Assembly: GCA_035935235.1 (NCBI GenBank)
Contig: DASYXG010000203.1
Span: 1 to 17,841, forward strand
DNA: 17,841 nt
Direction: 5' to 3'
Source of the DNA: DATARH01 sp035935235
GTDB taxonomy: Bacteria; Pseudomonadota; Alphaproteobacteria; ATCC43930; CGMCC-115725
Part shown: piece after piece, positions 1 through 7,696 of the stretch
Numbering within the stretch: the stretch's first letter is position 1
Layout of the letters: every line of letters starts with the position of its first letter
Notes under the pieces: generated by a model
Told to the model about the DNA's origin: nothing
What the model saw: only the letters and a program-made list of their open reading frames with translations
The model's database searches: none
Position numbers and translations under genes: made by a program

Positions 1-345
1 GAAGGCTTTCCAGTCAGCAACGATGGCGACGCCGACGAGTCGAAGCGGCAGACCGGCACGACACACGACAACGGCACGGTCTTCCGCATCATCGAGTTCG
101 CACCCGGCAATGGCGGGCGCAACCATCGCACCGACTCGATCGACTATGCCTGCATCTTGTCTGGCGAGATCGACATGGACATCGACGGTGCGGAAGTGCA
201 CCTGAAGGCCGGCGACGTGATCGTCCAACGCGGCACCATCCATAACTGGATCAACCGCGGCAGCGAACCGTGCGTCATCGCCTTTGTCCTGATCGCGGCG
301 CATTCCGTTACCGCCGGCGGTAAGACATTGCCGGCCGTCGGGTGA
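1..345 (+). CDS. Cupin-domain protein, 5' end missing
   Basis: The reading frame is open from the first base, so only the last 114 residues of the protein are present. They form a single conserved beta-barrel cupin domain. Motif 1 is degenerate (GGRNHR, then a CILSGE segment at fragment residues 51-56). Motif 2 is well kept as GDVIVQRGTIHNWIN, with His81 and Asn85 of the fragment at the usual metal-ligand and Asn positions. Such single-domain cupins may be small dioxygenases, isomerases or ligand-binding regulators, and the fragment does not show which. A short hydrophobic stretch and a Gly-rich tail follow the barrel. It is not in an obvious operon with the next gene, which starts 157 bases on. 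The cupin assignment is secure; the function is unknown. Confidence 0.8.
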   Translation, partial: EGFPVSNDGDADESKRQTGTTHDNGTVFRIIEFAPGNGGRNHRTDSIDYACILSGEIDMDIDGAEVHLKAGDVIVQRGTIHNWINRGSEPCVIAFVLIAAHSVTAGGKTLPAVG

Positions 346-434
346 TGCGCGTGCGCCTTTGGCAGGTACTACTGAGCGCCACGCGACCCTGAGTCAGCCC
401 TTCATGTCGCCTTAACCAACTTGGGGTCACAATT

Positions 435-453
435 TATGCAAGAGCAGTGCATA
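435..453. promoter_or_regulatory. Perfect 6-bp dyad upstream of the response regulator
   Basis: TATGCA (435-440) and TGCATA (448-453) form a perfect inverted repeat with a 7-base spacer, about 50 bases upstream of the response-regulator start. The size and placement fit an operator bound by a dimeric regulator. A repeat this short can also arise by chance, and I see no convincing -35/-10 pair next to it. The rest of the 346-502 gap holds nothing else recognisable except the 18-codon frame described under findings. Confidence 0.2.
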
Positions 454-502
454 TTCGACGCGCTCAACGCGGGAGTCGCGCTGGCATTGTAGGGCACAAT
501 TC

Positions 503-973
503 ATGAAGATCTTGGTCATCGACGATGACGATCGGATCCGGCGCTTGATCGAGAAGATCCTGTGTCTCGAAGGCCATCAGGTGCTGGTCGCGGCCGAAGG
601 CGAGAGCGGTATGCGCCTGTTCCACAGGGAACGGCCCGAGATCGTCATCACCGACATCATCATGCCCGAGCAGGAAGGTCTCGGCACAATCATGATGATG
701 CGACGCGAACGGCCAGAGGTGAAAGTCATCGCGGTCTCCGGCGGCGGCCGGGTGGGCAACCTCGACGTGCTGAACGCGGCCCGCGCCCTTGGCGCCGATG
801 ACGTCATCGCAAAGCCGTTCAGGCCCGATGAACTGGTGGATCGGGTAAATCGCCTCGTCTCCATGGAACCGAGAGCGTCCGAGGCCCAGGCTGCGCGCTC
901 TCGGCGCGAGGATACTGGAGAGGCGCTGCGCCGGCTGGCGGAGCTGTCCCGACAAACGCGCTCGTCATCGTAG
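503..973 (+). CDS. Stand-alone response regulator (CheY-like receiver)
   Basis: This 156-residue protein is one receiver domain with a short charged tail. It starts with the acidic cluster IDDDD (residues 6-10). The phospho-acceptor is Asp51 in ITDIIMP, Ser79 stands at the conserved Ser/Thr position (VIAVSGG), and Lys104-Pro105 is the conserved KP pair, so it should be phosphorylated normally. No DNA-binding or enzymatic output domain follows; residues from about 120 are an Arg/Glu/Ser-rich tail. It would therefore act by protein-protein contact or as a phosphate shuttle. No histidine kinase gene lies nearby, so the partner must be encoded elsewhere. The ATG start places the first beta strand directly at the N-terminus, as in CheY; the Shine-Dalgarno sequence is weak (GGGCACAATTC). 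It converges with the lipoprotein gene at 1001. Confidence 0.93.
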   Translation: MKILVIDDDDRIRRLIEKILCLEGHQVLVAAEGESGMRLFHRERPEIVITDIIMPEQEGLGTIMMMRRERPEVKVIAVSGGGRVGNLDVLNAARALGADDVIAKPFRPDELVDRVNRLVSMEPRASEAQAARSRREDTGEALRRLAELSRQTRSSS

Positions 974-1000
974 CTCTCGGCGCGCTCTGAAGCAGGTCGC

Positions 1001-1672
1001 TTATTTAGGCGGAGCGGAGGTTGCGGGCGCTGCGGCAGGAGCAGGCGCTGGTTCGGCGGCTGGCGCGGCTGGAGTGGGCGTCGGTGTCGGCGCCGCGGCC
1101 TGCGCCGCCTTGGCGTTGGCGGCGAGTGCGGCCCTGGTCGCGTCGACCGCGGTCAGCTGCTCGGCGATAAACCGGCCGGGAACATTTACGGTCAACGTCT
1201 TGCCGGTCTGCGCGGTGAAGGTGACGGTGAGCCCGCTGTCGCGATGCGCTCTCAGCAAATCCTCAGGCAGCGCCGCCGCGAACTCGTCGGCGTAGGAGCA
1301 ACCCTGGTCGCAGCTGATCTCATTGCGGCTGATCGCAATGAATCGGAGGTTTTTGTTGTCGGCATCGTGGGCGCCATCCCAGCGATAGGGGGCGCCGTAG
1401 TAGCTATCCTCGACATAGACCTGGTGCGCGACTTCGCCGTTGCGGGTGTCGAGCCAGCTCCGCAGGCAGAAGTAGTTGGTTTCGTCGACGCCGAGGAACG
1501 CTTCGGTGTGCAGGAGCTTGGGGCCGACAAAAGCAAGGAACTTGCCGCCTTGCTCCTTGGTCATCTCGACCTGATCGGCGCCGGGTTGCGGCGCCAGCTT
1601 CTCATTGGGCATCAGCGAGCAGCCGCCAAGCACGGCAGCGATGATTGCGGCAGCAACAACGTTATTGCTCAT
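1001..1672 (-). CDS. Putative lipoprotein with Ala/Pro-rich C-terminal tail
   Basis: This 223-residue protein begins with a short lipoprotein signal ending in the lipobox VLGGC, so Cys18 should be lipidated and the protein anchored in an inner or outer membrane facing the periplasm. The central part (about 30-180) has no family I recognise. It contains several Cys (YFCLRS, ISCDQGCSY) and many aromatic residues, and looks like a compact extracellular domain. The last 35 or so residues are low-complexity Ala/Pro/Thr, typical of a spacer near peptidoglycan. The ATG at 1672 is chosen because AGGTAGGAAG precedes it and because it gives a clean lipoprotein signal; the frame is open much further upstream, but that part overlaps the CoA-transferase gene. 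It starts 7 bases after that gene's stop and is probably co-transcribed, although no functional link is apparent. Confidence 0.8.
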   Translation of the reverse strand: MSNNVVAAAIIAAVLGGCSLMPNEKLAPQPGADQVEMTKEQGGKFLAFVGPKLLHTEAFLGVDETNYFCLRSWLDTRNGEVAHQVYVEDSYYGAPYRWDGAHDADNKNLRFIAISRNEISCDQGCSYADEFAAALPEDLLRAHRDSGLTVTFTAQTGKTLTVNVPGRFIAEQLTAVDATRAALAANAKAAQAAAPTPTPTPAAPAAEPAPAPAAAPATSAPPK

Positions 1673-1679
1673 CGGCTTC

Positions 1680-2807
1680 CTACCTGAGAATTGTCGCGTT
1701 GTCTTCGCCGAGCGCCGGCGCGCGTTTGGAGAATTGGGGGCGCGCGCCATCGAAGGACAGGGGCAGGCCGACGAGGGACAAATCCCCTTGGCGTTGAATT
1801 TGGCCGAGCGCTTGTGTCTGCGGGTCGGCCACGACCTGACCCATCGAGTTGATCGGGCCATTGGGAATGCCCTGCGCGTCGAGCAGCTTGGCCCAGTGCG
1901 CCCGCGTCTCGTTCTTGAAGATATCGGCGAGGATCGGGACCAGCGCCGCGCGGTTGACGACGCGCTCGCCGTTGTTCTTGAAGCGCGGGTCTTCAGCGAG
2001 ACTTGGCCGGCCAAGCGCGCCGGCGAGCCGGCGGAACAAATTGTCGTTTCCGGCAGCAACCATCATATAGCCGTCGGCGGCCTCGAACGCCTGATAGGGC
2101 ACGATCATCGGGACCCCCGAGCCGTACCGAGTCGGCAGCTCGCCGGTCGCGAGATGATCGGCGAGCAGGATGCTCATCAGCGCGAGCGACGTTTCGTAGA
2201 GCGAGGTGTCGACGACGCCCCCCTTGCCGGTTTTGTCTCGCTCTCTGAGCGCGGCGAGGATGCCCACGACGGCCCAGGTCGCGGTACCCATGTCGATGAT
2301 CGAGGCGGTGACCCGGACCGGTGGGCGTCCGTCTTCGCCGAGGAGGCTCATCAGCCCGCTATATGCCTGCATCATCGGGTCGTAGCCGGGCCGCTCGCGC
2401 AATGGCCCGATCGCGCCGAAGGCATTGAGGCTGCAGCAGACAAGGCTCGGCTTTTCCGCGACCAAGGCGGCTGGCGCCAGGCAGTATTTGTCGAGCGCGC
2501 CAAATTTGAGGTTGTGGATGACGACATCGGCGCGCTCGAGGATCAGCGTCTTGAGGCGGGCTGCGTCCTTCGGATCGGCCAGATCGATGGCGATGCCCTG
2601 CTTGGCTCGGTTGACCGCGTGAAAGCATGTGGCCGCACCCTCGGTGAAGGGCGGCCCCCAGCCGCGGCAGGCATCGCCTCCATTCGGGTTCTCGACCTTG
2701 ATCACTTCGGCGCCCAGCTCGCCGAGGATCATCCCGGCATAGGGCGCCGCGATGCTGTGGCCGATCTCGATGACAACCAGGCCGCTAAGCGGGTGGAGGG
2801 ATGACAT
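1680..2807 (-). CDS. Class III CoA-transferase (CaiB/BaiF family)
   Basis: This 375-residue cytoplasmic enzyme belongs to the formyl-CoA transferase / CaiB / alpha-methylacyl-CoA racemase family, which moves CoA between carboxylic acids (or epimerises 2-methylacyl-CoAs) through an enzyme-bound aspartyl intermediate. The N-terminus shows the family signature (LSGLVVIEIGHSIAAPYAG, then LGAEVIKVENPNGGD). The segment GKGGVVDTSLYE places the likely catalytic Asp at residue 200. The length is normal for short CaiB-type members. The ATG at 2807 has AGGAG eight bases upstream and starts just before the conserved LSGL; the open frame further upstream lacks family sequence. With the acyl-CoA dehydrogenase and hydratase elsewhere in the window it would fit CoA activation of an organic acid, but the substrate cannot be deduced. 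Confidence 0.92.
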   Translation of the reverse strand: MSSLHPLSGLVVIEIGHSIAAPYAGMILGELGAEVIKVENPNGGDACRGWGPPFTEGAATCFHAVNRAKQGIAIDLADPKDAARLKTLILERADVVIHNLKFGALDKYCLAPAALVAEKPSLVCCSLNAFGAIGPLRERPGYDPMMQAYSGLMSLLGEDGRPPVRVTASIIDMGTATWAVVGILAALRERDKTGKGGVVDTSLYETSLALMSILLADHLATGELPTRYGSGVPMIVPYQAFEAADGYMMVAAGNDNLFRRLAGALGRPSLAEDPRFKNNGERVVNRAALVPILADIFKNETRAHWAKLLDAQGIPNGPINSMGQVVADPQTQALGQIQRQGDLSLVGLPLSFDGARPQFSKRAPALGEDNATILR

Positions 2808-3043
2808 CGCAACTCCTGCGATCGCTATGGCTCTGGGGTTAGTAGCACGGAGTAAGAAGGGCAGGGAGCTTCGGCTTATCGCGAATGCTATATGTGGAAC
2901 ACAACGTCCCGATCCGCGCGAGTGATACTGGCGGATTTTCGTGCCGGTTCGCACGGTTCTGCTGCTAGTTTTCGCCGCTCGCAGCGTCAACGTATCGAGT
3001 AAAGTGCGGCGCGCTTGGTGCGCCCGATGTACGGGAAGAGCCG
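2808..3043. promoter_or_regulatory. Divergent intergenic region with short dyad
   Basis: These 236 bases separate the CoA-transferase (-) from the first SGNH gene (+) and must hold promoters for both. I find no pair of hexamers good enough to call. One short hairpin-capable dyad is visible: CGTGC (2940-2944) and GCACG (2951-2955) with a 6-base loop. It could be an operator or a chance repeat. No small gene is supported here. Confidence 0.3.
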
Positions 3044-4249
3044 TTGCAGGAAATTTCGGCGGGCGACAAGAAGATTGGGCTGCTGCGGTTGAAATACCAA
3101 CCGTCACGAGCCGCGATCGCCAGACTCGCGGGCATTTGCCTTCTCGGCGCCGCCGCGCTCTACCTGATCGTTTCGCGGTCAACCCAATGGGACCGGTTTT
3201 TCGAGCTCGCGTTGGGCTTCGCAATCGCCGTCTACGTCACAGCCGTGGTCAATGGCCGCTTGCGCAGCGCTGCTTTGACGATTGCATCGCTCCTCTTCTG
3301 CCTCGCCGCAGCCGAGCTCTACGCGTTGCGGCAGTCCGCGCCGGCCATCGATATAACCACTCCAGGCTTTTCAGGAACGCGCCCACACCTCGGCTGGGGT
3401 CCCCAGCATGCCGGTGTGTTCCACCAGAAGAAGATCGATGCACGCACCGGCAATGTGATCTACGACGCGGCGTATACGATCGACGCAAACCTCAACCGTC
3501 AGGTGATCTCGTCGGCCACCGGTCCGACCATAGCCTTTTTTGGTGACTCGATGACGTTCGGGCAGGGTGTGGCCGACGCGGATACGTTGCCGCAGGCATT
3601 TGCCGACGCAACCGGTCGCGAATACCGCGTACTCAATTTCGGTATTCCCGGTTATGGCCCGCAGCAATTCCTGCGAGCGCTGGAAACCGGCATGTACCGG
3701 GACTTGCTAAGCGGTTCGCGGCTCTTCGTGACGCTGACCGCGCCATGGCATGCCGAGCGGACAAATTGCGGGGAAGGCTTCATGTGGCATGCGCCCCGCT
3801 ATGTGCTATCGCACGGGGCACTCGCCTATGAGGGCAGGTGCAAGGACCATTGGACGGAGCATGTGCGGCAGCTGTGGACGCGCACCGCGATCGATCGGGT
3901 CTTTCTCAAGCCCGCCTTCGGTGGCGCCAATGCGGCGGACATCGACCTTTACGTCGCCATCCTCATTCGCGCTGGCCAGCTTGCGCGAGAGAAATACGCT
4001 GCGCCGACGCTGATCCTCTATCTGCCGGGCGGCGACTATCTCCGCCGCGCCGGCACGACCGATGAGCAGATCATGCAGCGCCTGCGCGATGCAGGACTTC
4101 TCGTCGTCGATGCCAATCTCGACGCAAAGGACTTCCCAGGTCAGAACCTGGAAATCCCAGGCGACGGCCACCCGACCGGTGTCGCGAACCGGGCCCTCGC
4201 GCCCTTGGTGCGCGACGTCATCGCCGGATTGCCACCCGAGACGCGCTGA
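3044..4249 (+). CDS. Membrane-anchored SGNH/GDSL-hydrolase-like protein (long paralogue A)
   Basis: This 401-residue protein has three hydrophobic segments near the N-terminus (about 25-45, 52-69, 75-95) followed by a large soluble domain, most likely periplasmic. The soluble part has SGNH-hydrolase hallmarks: block I AFFGDSMTFGQG with Ser169 as nucleophile, a Gly-containing block II (LNFGIPGYGPQQ), and a block V Asp-Gly-His (Asp374, His376 in GDGHPT). A typical GxND block III is not apparent. The family removes or transfers ester-linked acyl groups on sugars and lipids. The TTG start follows GGAAGAG; a later TTG at 3089 is possible, and no ATG or GTG lies between the upstream stop and 3044. 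It is a clear full-length paralogue of the protein at 8858, sharing the helices, the LGWGP motif and the IPGDGHPT end. The sugar transporter starts 86 bases downstream. Confidence 0.82.
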   Translation: MQEISAGDKKIGLLRLKYQPSRAAIARLAGICLLGAAALYLIVSRSTQWDRFFELALGFAIAVYVTAVVNGRLRSAALTIASLLFCLAAAELYALRQSAPAIDITTPGFSGTRPHLGWGPQHAGVFHQKKIDARTGNVIYDAAYTIDANLNRQVISSATGPTIAFFGDSMTFGQGVADADTLPQAFADATGREYRVLNFGIPGYGPQQFLRALETGMYRDLLSGSRLFVTLTAPWHAERTNCGEGFMWHAPRYVLSHGALAYEGRCKDHWTEHVRQLWTRTAIDRVFLKPAFGGANAADIDLYVAILIRAGQLAREKYAAPTLILYLPGGDYLRRAGTTDEQIMQRLRDAGLLVVDANLDAKDFPGQNLEIPGDGHPTGVANRALAPLVRDVIAGLPPETR

Positions 4250-4335
4250 GGGAGCAGCTCAACGTCACACCTGCGATGAATTTGCCGCGAACCTGAATTA
4301 TCCTGCGGTGACAAAGCCTAACGGGGAGGGATGAA

Positions 4336-5418
4336 ATGACGCGCCGATCGGACGAGGTCGAAGAAAAGATCGCCACCAGATTGCCGCGCCGAGCGCTGAT
4401 GCGGGGCGTCACGGTCGGGTCGGCCGCGGCGATGCTCGCCGCGGCGACGCGGACCGGCGCCAAGGCTGCCGACGCGCCGCCTTTCCCCGACCATCCGCGC
4501 TGGAAGTTCGTCTTCGTCAATCATGTGACTGCAAATCCGTTTTTCGTACCGTGCCAATACGGCATTCAGGATGCCTGCGCTCTGTTGGGCTGCGATTACC
4601 AATGGACCGGGTCGGAAACCTCCGACGTCGCGCAAATGGTCAACGCGATGAACACGGCGATCGCCGGCAAGGCCGACGCGATCGCGGTTTGCCTCGTCGA
4701 TCCGAAGGGTTTCGACAAGCCGGTCGAGAGCGCGCTCGCCGCCGGCATTCCGGTGTTCAGCTACAACGCCGACTCCCACACCAACAAGCGGCTGGCCTAT
4801 ATCGGCCAGGACCTCTTCCTGTCCGGCCAGATGATGGGCGAGCGCATCGTCAAGCTGGTCGAGAAGGGCAAGGTGGCGATCTTCATCGCCACGCCGGGCC
4901 AGCTCAACCTGCAGCCGCGCTATGATGGCGCCGCCGACGCGATCAAGAAATCGGGGGCCGATATCCAGCTGTCGATGATCGCGACCGCCCCCGCCGCGAA
5001 CGACTCGCTTACGAAGATCGACGCCTACTACCTGGGCAACCAGGACGTGAAGGGCATGTTCGGCACCGGTGGCGGCGATACGCAGAATTGCGGGCTGATC
5101 AGCCGCAAATACGAGCTGGCGTCGAAGGGCGTGCGCGCGGGCGGCTACGACATGCTGCCGCGCTCGCTGGAAGCTGTGCGCGACGGCTTCCTCGATTTCG
5201 TCATCGACCAGCAGCCCTATCTGCAGGGGTTCTACACGGTGATGGAGATGTTCGCATTCAAGGTGTCCGGGGGCCTCGTCGGCCCGGCCGACATCAACAC
5301 CGGCCTCAAATTCGTCACCAAAGACGCGGTCGGTCAGTACATGAACACCAAGTCGCGCTACGAAGGGAGTGCGAAAGAGGCCCAGATCGTCCCGCGCAGC
5401 GGCGCGATCGGCGGCTGA
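4336..5418 (+). CDS. Sugar-type ABC transporter substrate-binding protein, Tat-exported
   Basis: This 360-residue protein is a periplasmic binding protein of the ribose/galactose type (Peripla_BP_4). The N-terminus carries twin arginines (LPRRALMRG, Arg18-Arg19), a hydrophobic Ala-rich core and a probable signal-peptidase site near residues 44-46 (AKA-ADA), so export by the Tat route is likely. The mature part opens with WKFVFVNHVTANPFF, the usual first beta strand, and has two alternating lobes (NAMNTAIAGKADAIAV, then IPVFSYNADS, and later GMFGTGGGDTQN in place of the usual Asp-rich ligand loop). ATG 4336 has GGGGAGGG five bases upstream. The permease gene begins five bases after its stop, so binding protein, permease and ATPase form one cassette. 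The ligand is probably a pentose, hexose or polyol, but this is inferred from the family only. Confidence 0.9.
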   Translation: MTRRSDEVEEKIATRLPRRALMRGVTVGSAAAMLAAATRTGAKAADAPPFPDHPRWKFVFVNHVTANPFFVPCQYGIQDACALLGCDYQWTGSETSDVAQMVNAMNTAIAGKADAIAVCLVDPKGFDKPVESALAAGIPVFSYNADSHTNKRLAYIGQDLFLSGQMMGERIVKLVEKGKVAIFIATPGQLNLQPRYDGAADAIKKSGADIQLSMIATAPAANDSLTKIDAYYLGNQDVKGMFGTGGGDTQNCGLISRKYELASKGVRAGGYDMLPRSLEAVRDGFLDFVIDQQPYLQGFYTVMEMFAFKVSGGLVGPADINTGLKFVTKDAVGQYMNTKSRYEGSAKEAQIVPRSGAIGG

Positions 5419-5423
5419 ACCTC

Positions 5424-6407
5424 GTGGCGGAAGGCGGTCTCGCGCGGCGAGCTTATGCGTTCCTGCTGCGGCCAGAGGCGAGCGTCATCGTCGTGTCGGT
5501 GGCGCTCGTCATCTATTTCGAGATCGCCAACCGCAATTTTCTGACCACCGCCAACGCGCAGACGCTGTCGCAATTCGTCGCCGCGCCGGTGATCATCGCC
5601 TGCGGCGAGATCATGCTTTTGATCTGCCGCGAGATCGATCTGTCGGTCGGTCAGGTCTTCGCGCTGGCGCCGTTTTTGATGGAGAACGTGAACGATGTCG
5701 GCGTGCCCGAGCCGATTGCCATCGTCCTGGCGCTGGCGGTTTGCGCCTTAATCGGGCTGACTATCGGGCTCATCACCATCGGGCTCCGCGTTCCCTCATT
5801 TATCACCACGCTCGGGATGCTGTTCCTGATTACCGGGTTGACCTTGACGATCTCGCGCGGCTATCCGGCCAATACCTCCGGCGGCCCGATTCTGACTGGG
5901 ATCATGGGGGAATGGGCCTATTCGGAGATCGTCTGGGCGCTGGTCATCGTCGGCATCATGCACGTTGTGCTGCGCCATACACGCTGGGGTCTGCATACGG
6001 TTGCCATCGGCGGCAACATTGTGGCTTCGGCCGAAGCCGGCATCGCGATCAACCGCATCAAGGTCGCGAATTTCGTGCTGACCAGCACATTGGGCGGGCT
6101 GTGCGGATTGCTGGAGGCGTTCCGCGTCGGCTCGATCGACCCCCTGGCAGGTGGCAGCAACATCATGTTCCTCGGTGTCGCGTCTGGGGTAATCGGTGGC
6201 ACCGCGATCGCCGGCGGGGCGGGGACGATCATTGGCGGTCTCGTCGGCGGCATCATGCTCGGCGTGATGCAGGATGGGTTCACCCTCCAAGGGATCAATG
6301 CCTTCACCTTCGACATCATCATCGGCGCGGCGATCCTCATTGCCATGATCGCGAACATCCATCTCGCGCGGCTGCGTGCCCATGGACCTTGGGGCGGACC
6401 CCAATGA
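5424..6407 (+). CDS. Sugar ABC transporter permease (RbsC/FrcC-like)
   Basis: This 327-residue inner-membrane protein belongs to the BPD_transp_2 family (RbsC, XylH, FrcC). It has eight or more hydrophobic segments and the family motif EIDLSVGQVFAL at about residues 70-80, corresponding to GIDLSVGS in RbsC. Other familiar blocks are VPSFITTLGMLF, the loop RWGLHTVAIGGN before a segment with ASAEAGIAI, and the Gly-rich GVIGGTAIAGGAGTIIGGLVGG. It forms the translocation path for the sugar delivered by the upstream binding protein. I chose GTG 5424 because it lies five bases after the stop of the binding-protein gene and gives a normal N-terminus; the Shine-Dalgarno sequence is weak, which suggests translational coupling. 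The stop overlaps the ATPase start (ATGA). Confidence 0.91.
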   Translation: MAEGGLARRAYAFLLRPEASVIVVSVALVIYFEIANRNFLTTANAQTLSQFVAAPVIIACGEIMLLICREIDLSVGQVFALAPFLMENVNDVGVPEPIAIVLALAVCALIGLTIGLITIGLRVPSFITTLGMLFLITGLTLTISRGYPANTSGGPILTGIMGEWAYSEIVWALVIVGIMHVVLRHTRWGLHTVAIGGNIVASAEAGIAINRIKVANFVLTSTLGGLCGLLEAFRVGSIDPLAGGSNIMFLGVASGVIGGTAIAGGAGTIIGGLVGGIMLGVMQDGFTLQGINAFTFDIIIGAAILIAMIANIHLARLRAHGPWGGPQ

Positions 6408-7168
6408 GCGATGCAAAAGAAGCGATCCGCGCCGAGAACATTGTCAAATCGTTCGGCCATGTCGTCGCGCTGAACGGCGTATCGATGCGGGTCGCGCGGG
6501 GCGAGACGCTTGGCATTCTCGGCGATAACGGTGCCGGTAAATCGACGCTTATCAAGATCCTGACCGGGTACCACCAGCCGGACTCAGGTCAGGTCTATGT
6601 CGACGGGGCGCCGGTGCAGCTGGGCTCGGTCGACGCCGCCCGCGCGCTTGGGATCGAATGCGTCTACCAGGATCTGGCGCTCGTCAACGGTCTCAGCATT
6701 TATCACAACATGTTCTTGAAGCGGGAGCTGCTGTGGGCCGGACCGCTTAAGCTTCTCGACCACAAGACGATGCGCCGCCGCGCCGCTGCGGCGCTGGAGG
6801 AAATCGGCGTCGCGGTGCCCTCGGTCGAGCTCGAGGTCGGGCAGCTGTCTGGCGGGCAGCGCCAGGCCATCGCGGTGGCGCGCGCAGTGTCGTCGAACGC
6901 GCGCATCCTCCTCCTCGATGAGCCGCTGGCAGCGATGGGCGCGCGCGAGGCACGGCTGATCATCAACCTCATCGACCGCCTTCGGGCGCGCGGCGACATC
7001 GCCATCGTCATGATCGCGCACAACTATGCGCAGACGCTCGAGATCTGCGACCGGGTGATCCTCGTCCAGCACGGCGAGATCACTTTCGAAAGCCAAGCCG
7101 CCGCGACTTCCGCGGAGGAACTGCTCGAGATCGTCCGCCGCGAATATCGCGCGGCGCGGGCTGGGTAA
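6404..7168 (+). CDS. Sugar ABC transporter ATP-binding protein, single domain (FrcA-like)
   Basis: This 254-residue protein is a complete ABC ATPase that powers the upstream permease. Walker A is GDNGAGKST (40-48), the Q-loop Gln89 lies in YQDLAL, the signature is LSGGQ (148-152), Walker B is ILLLDE (168-173) and the H-loop His206 lies in IAHN. It has one nucleotide-binding domain, not the two fused ones of RbsA/XylG, so it matches FrcA-type fructose/ribose importers and should work as a homodimer. The usual DEPTAA segment reads DEPLAAMG, a mild departure. The ATG overlaps the permease stop by four bases (ATGA), indicating translational coupling. The substrate is not determined by this subunit. 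Confidence 0.93.
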   Translation: MSDAKEAIRAENIVKSFGHVVALNGVSMRVARGETLGILGDNGAGKSTLIKILTGYHQPDSGQVYVDGAPVQLGSVDAARALGIECVYQDLALVNGLSIYHNMFLKRELLWAGPLKLLDHKTMRRRAAAALEEIGVAVPSVELEVGQLSGGQRQAIAVARAVSSNARILLLDEPLAAMGAREARLIINLIDRLRARGDIAIVMIAHNYAQTLEICDRVILVQHGEITFESQAAATSAEELLEIVRREYRAARAG

Positions 7169-7183
7169 TTTCGGAGCACGGCA

Positions 7184-7528
7184 ATGTCAATTCGGCGCAG
7201 AAGCCTTCCGCTCGTTCTGGCGGGCGTCGTCGCCGCCGCCGTCGGCGTCGCTAACGCGGCGCAATCCTGGGACGGCACCTGGGCGGGCGGCTGGGAGAAC
7301 GGCGACGGGGTGCAGATCATCATCGCTGGTGACAAGGTGATCGGTGTGTTTCGTGGCGGCGACTACCCGGACATCCAGAAGTCGCAGCTTTCCGGCGATG
7401 GTCAAACCCTCGCTTTCGCCTGGGCCGGCGGCGACGGCGTGCTGCAGCGTACCGGAGAGCGCGACGCGGCCTTTGTGCTCCACGAACGCGGCAAGCCGGA
7501 ACGGTCATTCGTCGTCCATCGCGAGTAG
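7184..7528 (+). CDS. Small exported protein of unknown function (WDGTWAGGW motif)
   Basis: This 114-residue protein has a clear Sec signal peptide (Arg-rich start, hydrophobic core, cleavage near residue 25 at ANA-AQ). The mature part of about 88 residues starts with WDGTWAGGWENGDG and alternates short polar and hydrophobic stretches (VQIIIAGDKVIGVF, LAFAWAGGDGV, SFVVHRE), as expected of a small all-beta barrel reminiscent of lipocalin or avidin-like folds. I do not recognise a named family. GGAG seven bases before ATG 7184 supports the start. It follows the ATPase stop by 15 bases and could be the last gene of the transporter transcript, perhaps a periplasmic accessory. A hairpin follows directly after its stop. 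Confidence 0.72.
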   Translation: MSIRRRSLPLVLAGVVAAAVGVANAAQSWDGTWAGGWENGDGVQIIIAGDKVIGVFRGGDYPDIQKSQLSGDGQTLAFAWAGGDGVLQRTGERDAAFVLHERGKPERSFVVHRE

Positions 7529-7536
7529 CGCGACGG

Positions 7537-7552
7537 TTGCTGTCTGCAGCAA
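7537..7552 (+). terminator. Short perfect hairpin after the transporter cassette
   Basis: TTGCTG (7537-7542) and CAGCAA (7547-7552) form a perfect 6-bp stem with a 4-base loop, nine bases after the stop of the small exported protein. A bulged second stem-loop lies shortly downstream (GTGCA 7582-7586 and TGCAC 7596-7600). Neither is followed by a T-run, so this is at most a weak terminator or processing site separating the transporter transcript from the DUF5989-SGNH genes. The rest of the 7529-7696 gap shows no firm promoter. Confidence 0.3.
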
Positions 7553-7696
7553 GGCTGCGTGGGGAACCACGGCTATCAAGAGTGCACAATTTTGCTGCAC
7601 CCGTTGGCGAGTTTCATTAGAACGTCCCAATTAACGCCAGCCGCGCGCGGGAAGGGAGCGGTTGGTCGTTTCGATGGCGAGCTGGGGAGGGCTCAC

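Noticed and set aside
480..500. Possible sigma-54 promoter (TGGCATTGTAGGGCAC)
   Set aside because: Spacing and the second half do not match TGGCAC-N5-TTGC; it also lies too close to the ATG at 503.
1074..1687. Plus-strand frames opposite the lipoprotein
   Set aside because: They mirror the Ala/Pro-rich tail and the body of the lipoprotein; the minus-strand frame has a lipobox, a Shine-Dalgarno sequence and operon spacing.
1605..2804. Long plus-strand open frame of about 400 codons
   Set aside because: It lies antisense to the CoA-transferase and lipoprotein genes, whose proteins show clear family motifs or a lipobox; the plus-strand translation is His/Arg/Asp-rich without any recognisable motif, typical of a high-GC shadow frame.
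5088..5423. N-terminal extension of the permease frame
   Set aside because: It overlaps the binding-protein gene in another frame and is Arg-rich and without hydrophobic segments; GTG 5424 gives a normal permease N-terminus.
5369..6403. Long plus-strand frame upstream of the ATPase start, which would add 345 residues
   Set aside because: It is the +1 shadow of the permease gene; the translation is Arg/His-rich, and the conserved ATPase sequence begins at ATG 6404 with an ATGA overlap.
7559..7696. 46-residue N-terminal extension of the DUF5989 protein
   Set aside because: The extension has no family character, while the TTG at 7697 has a strong GGGGAGGG just upstream and yields the usual family length of about 50 residues.
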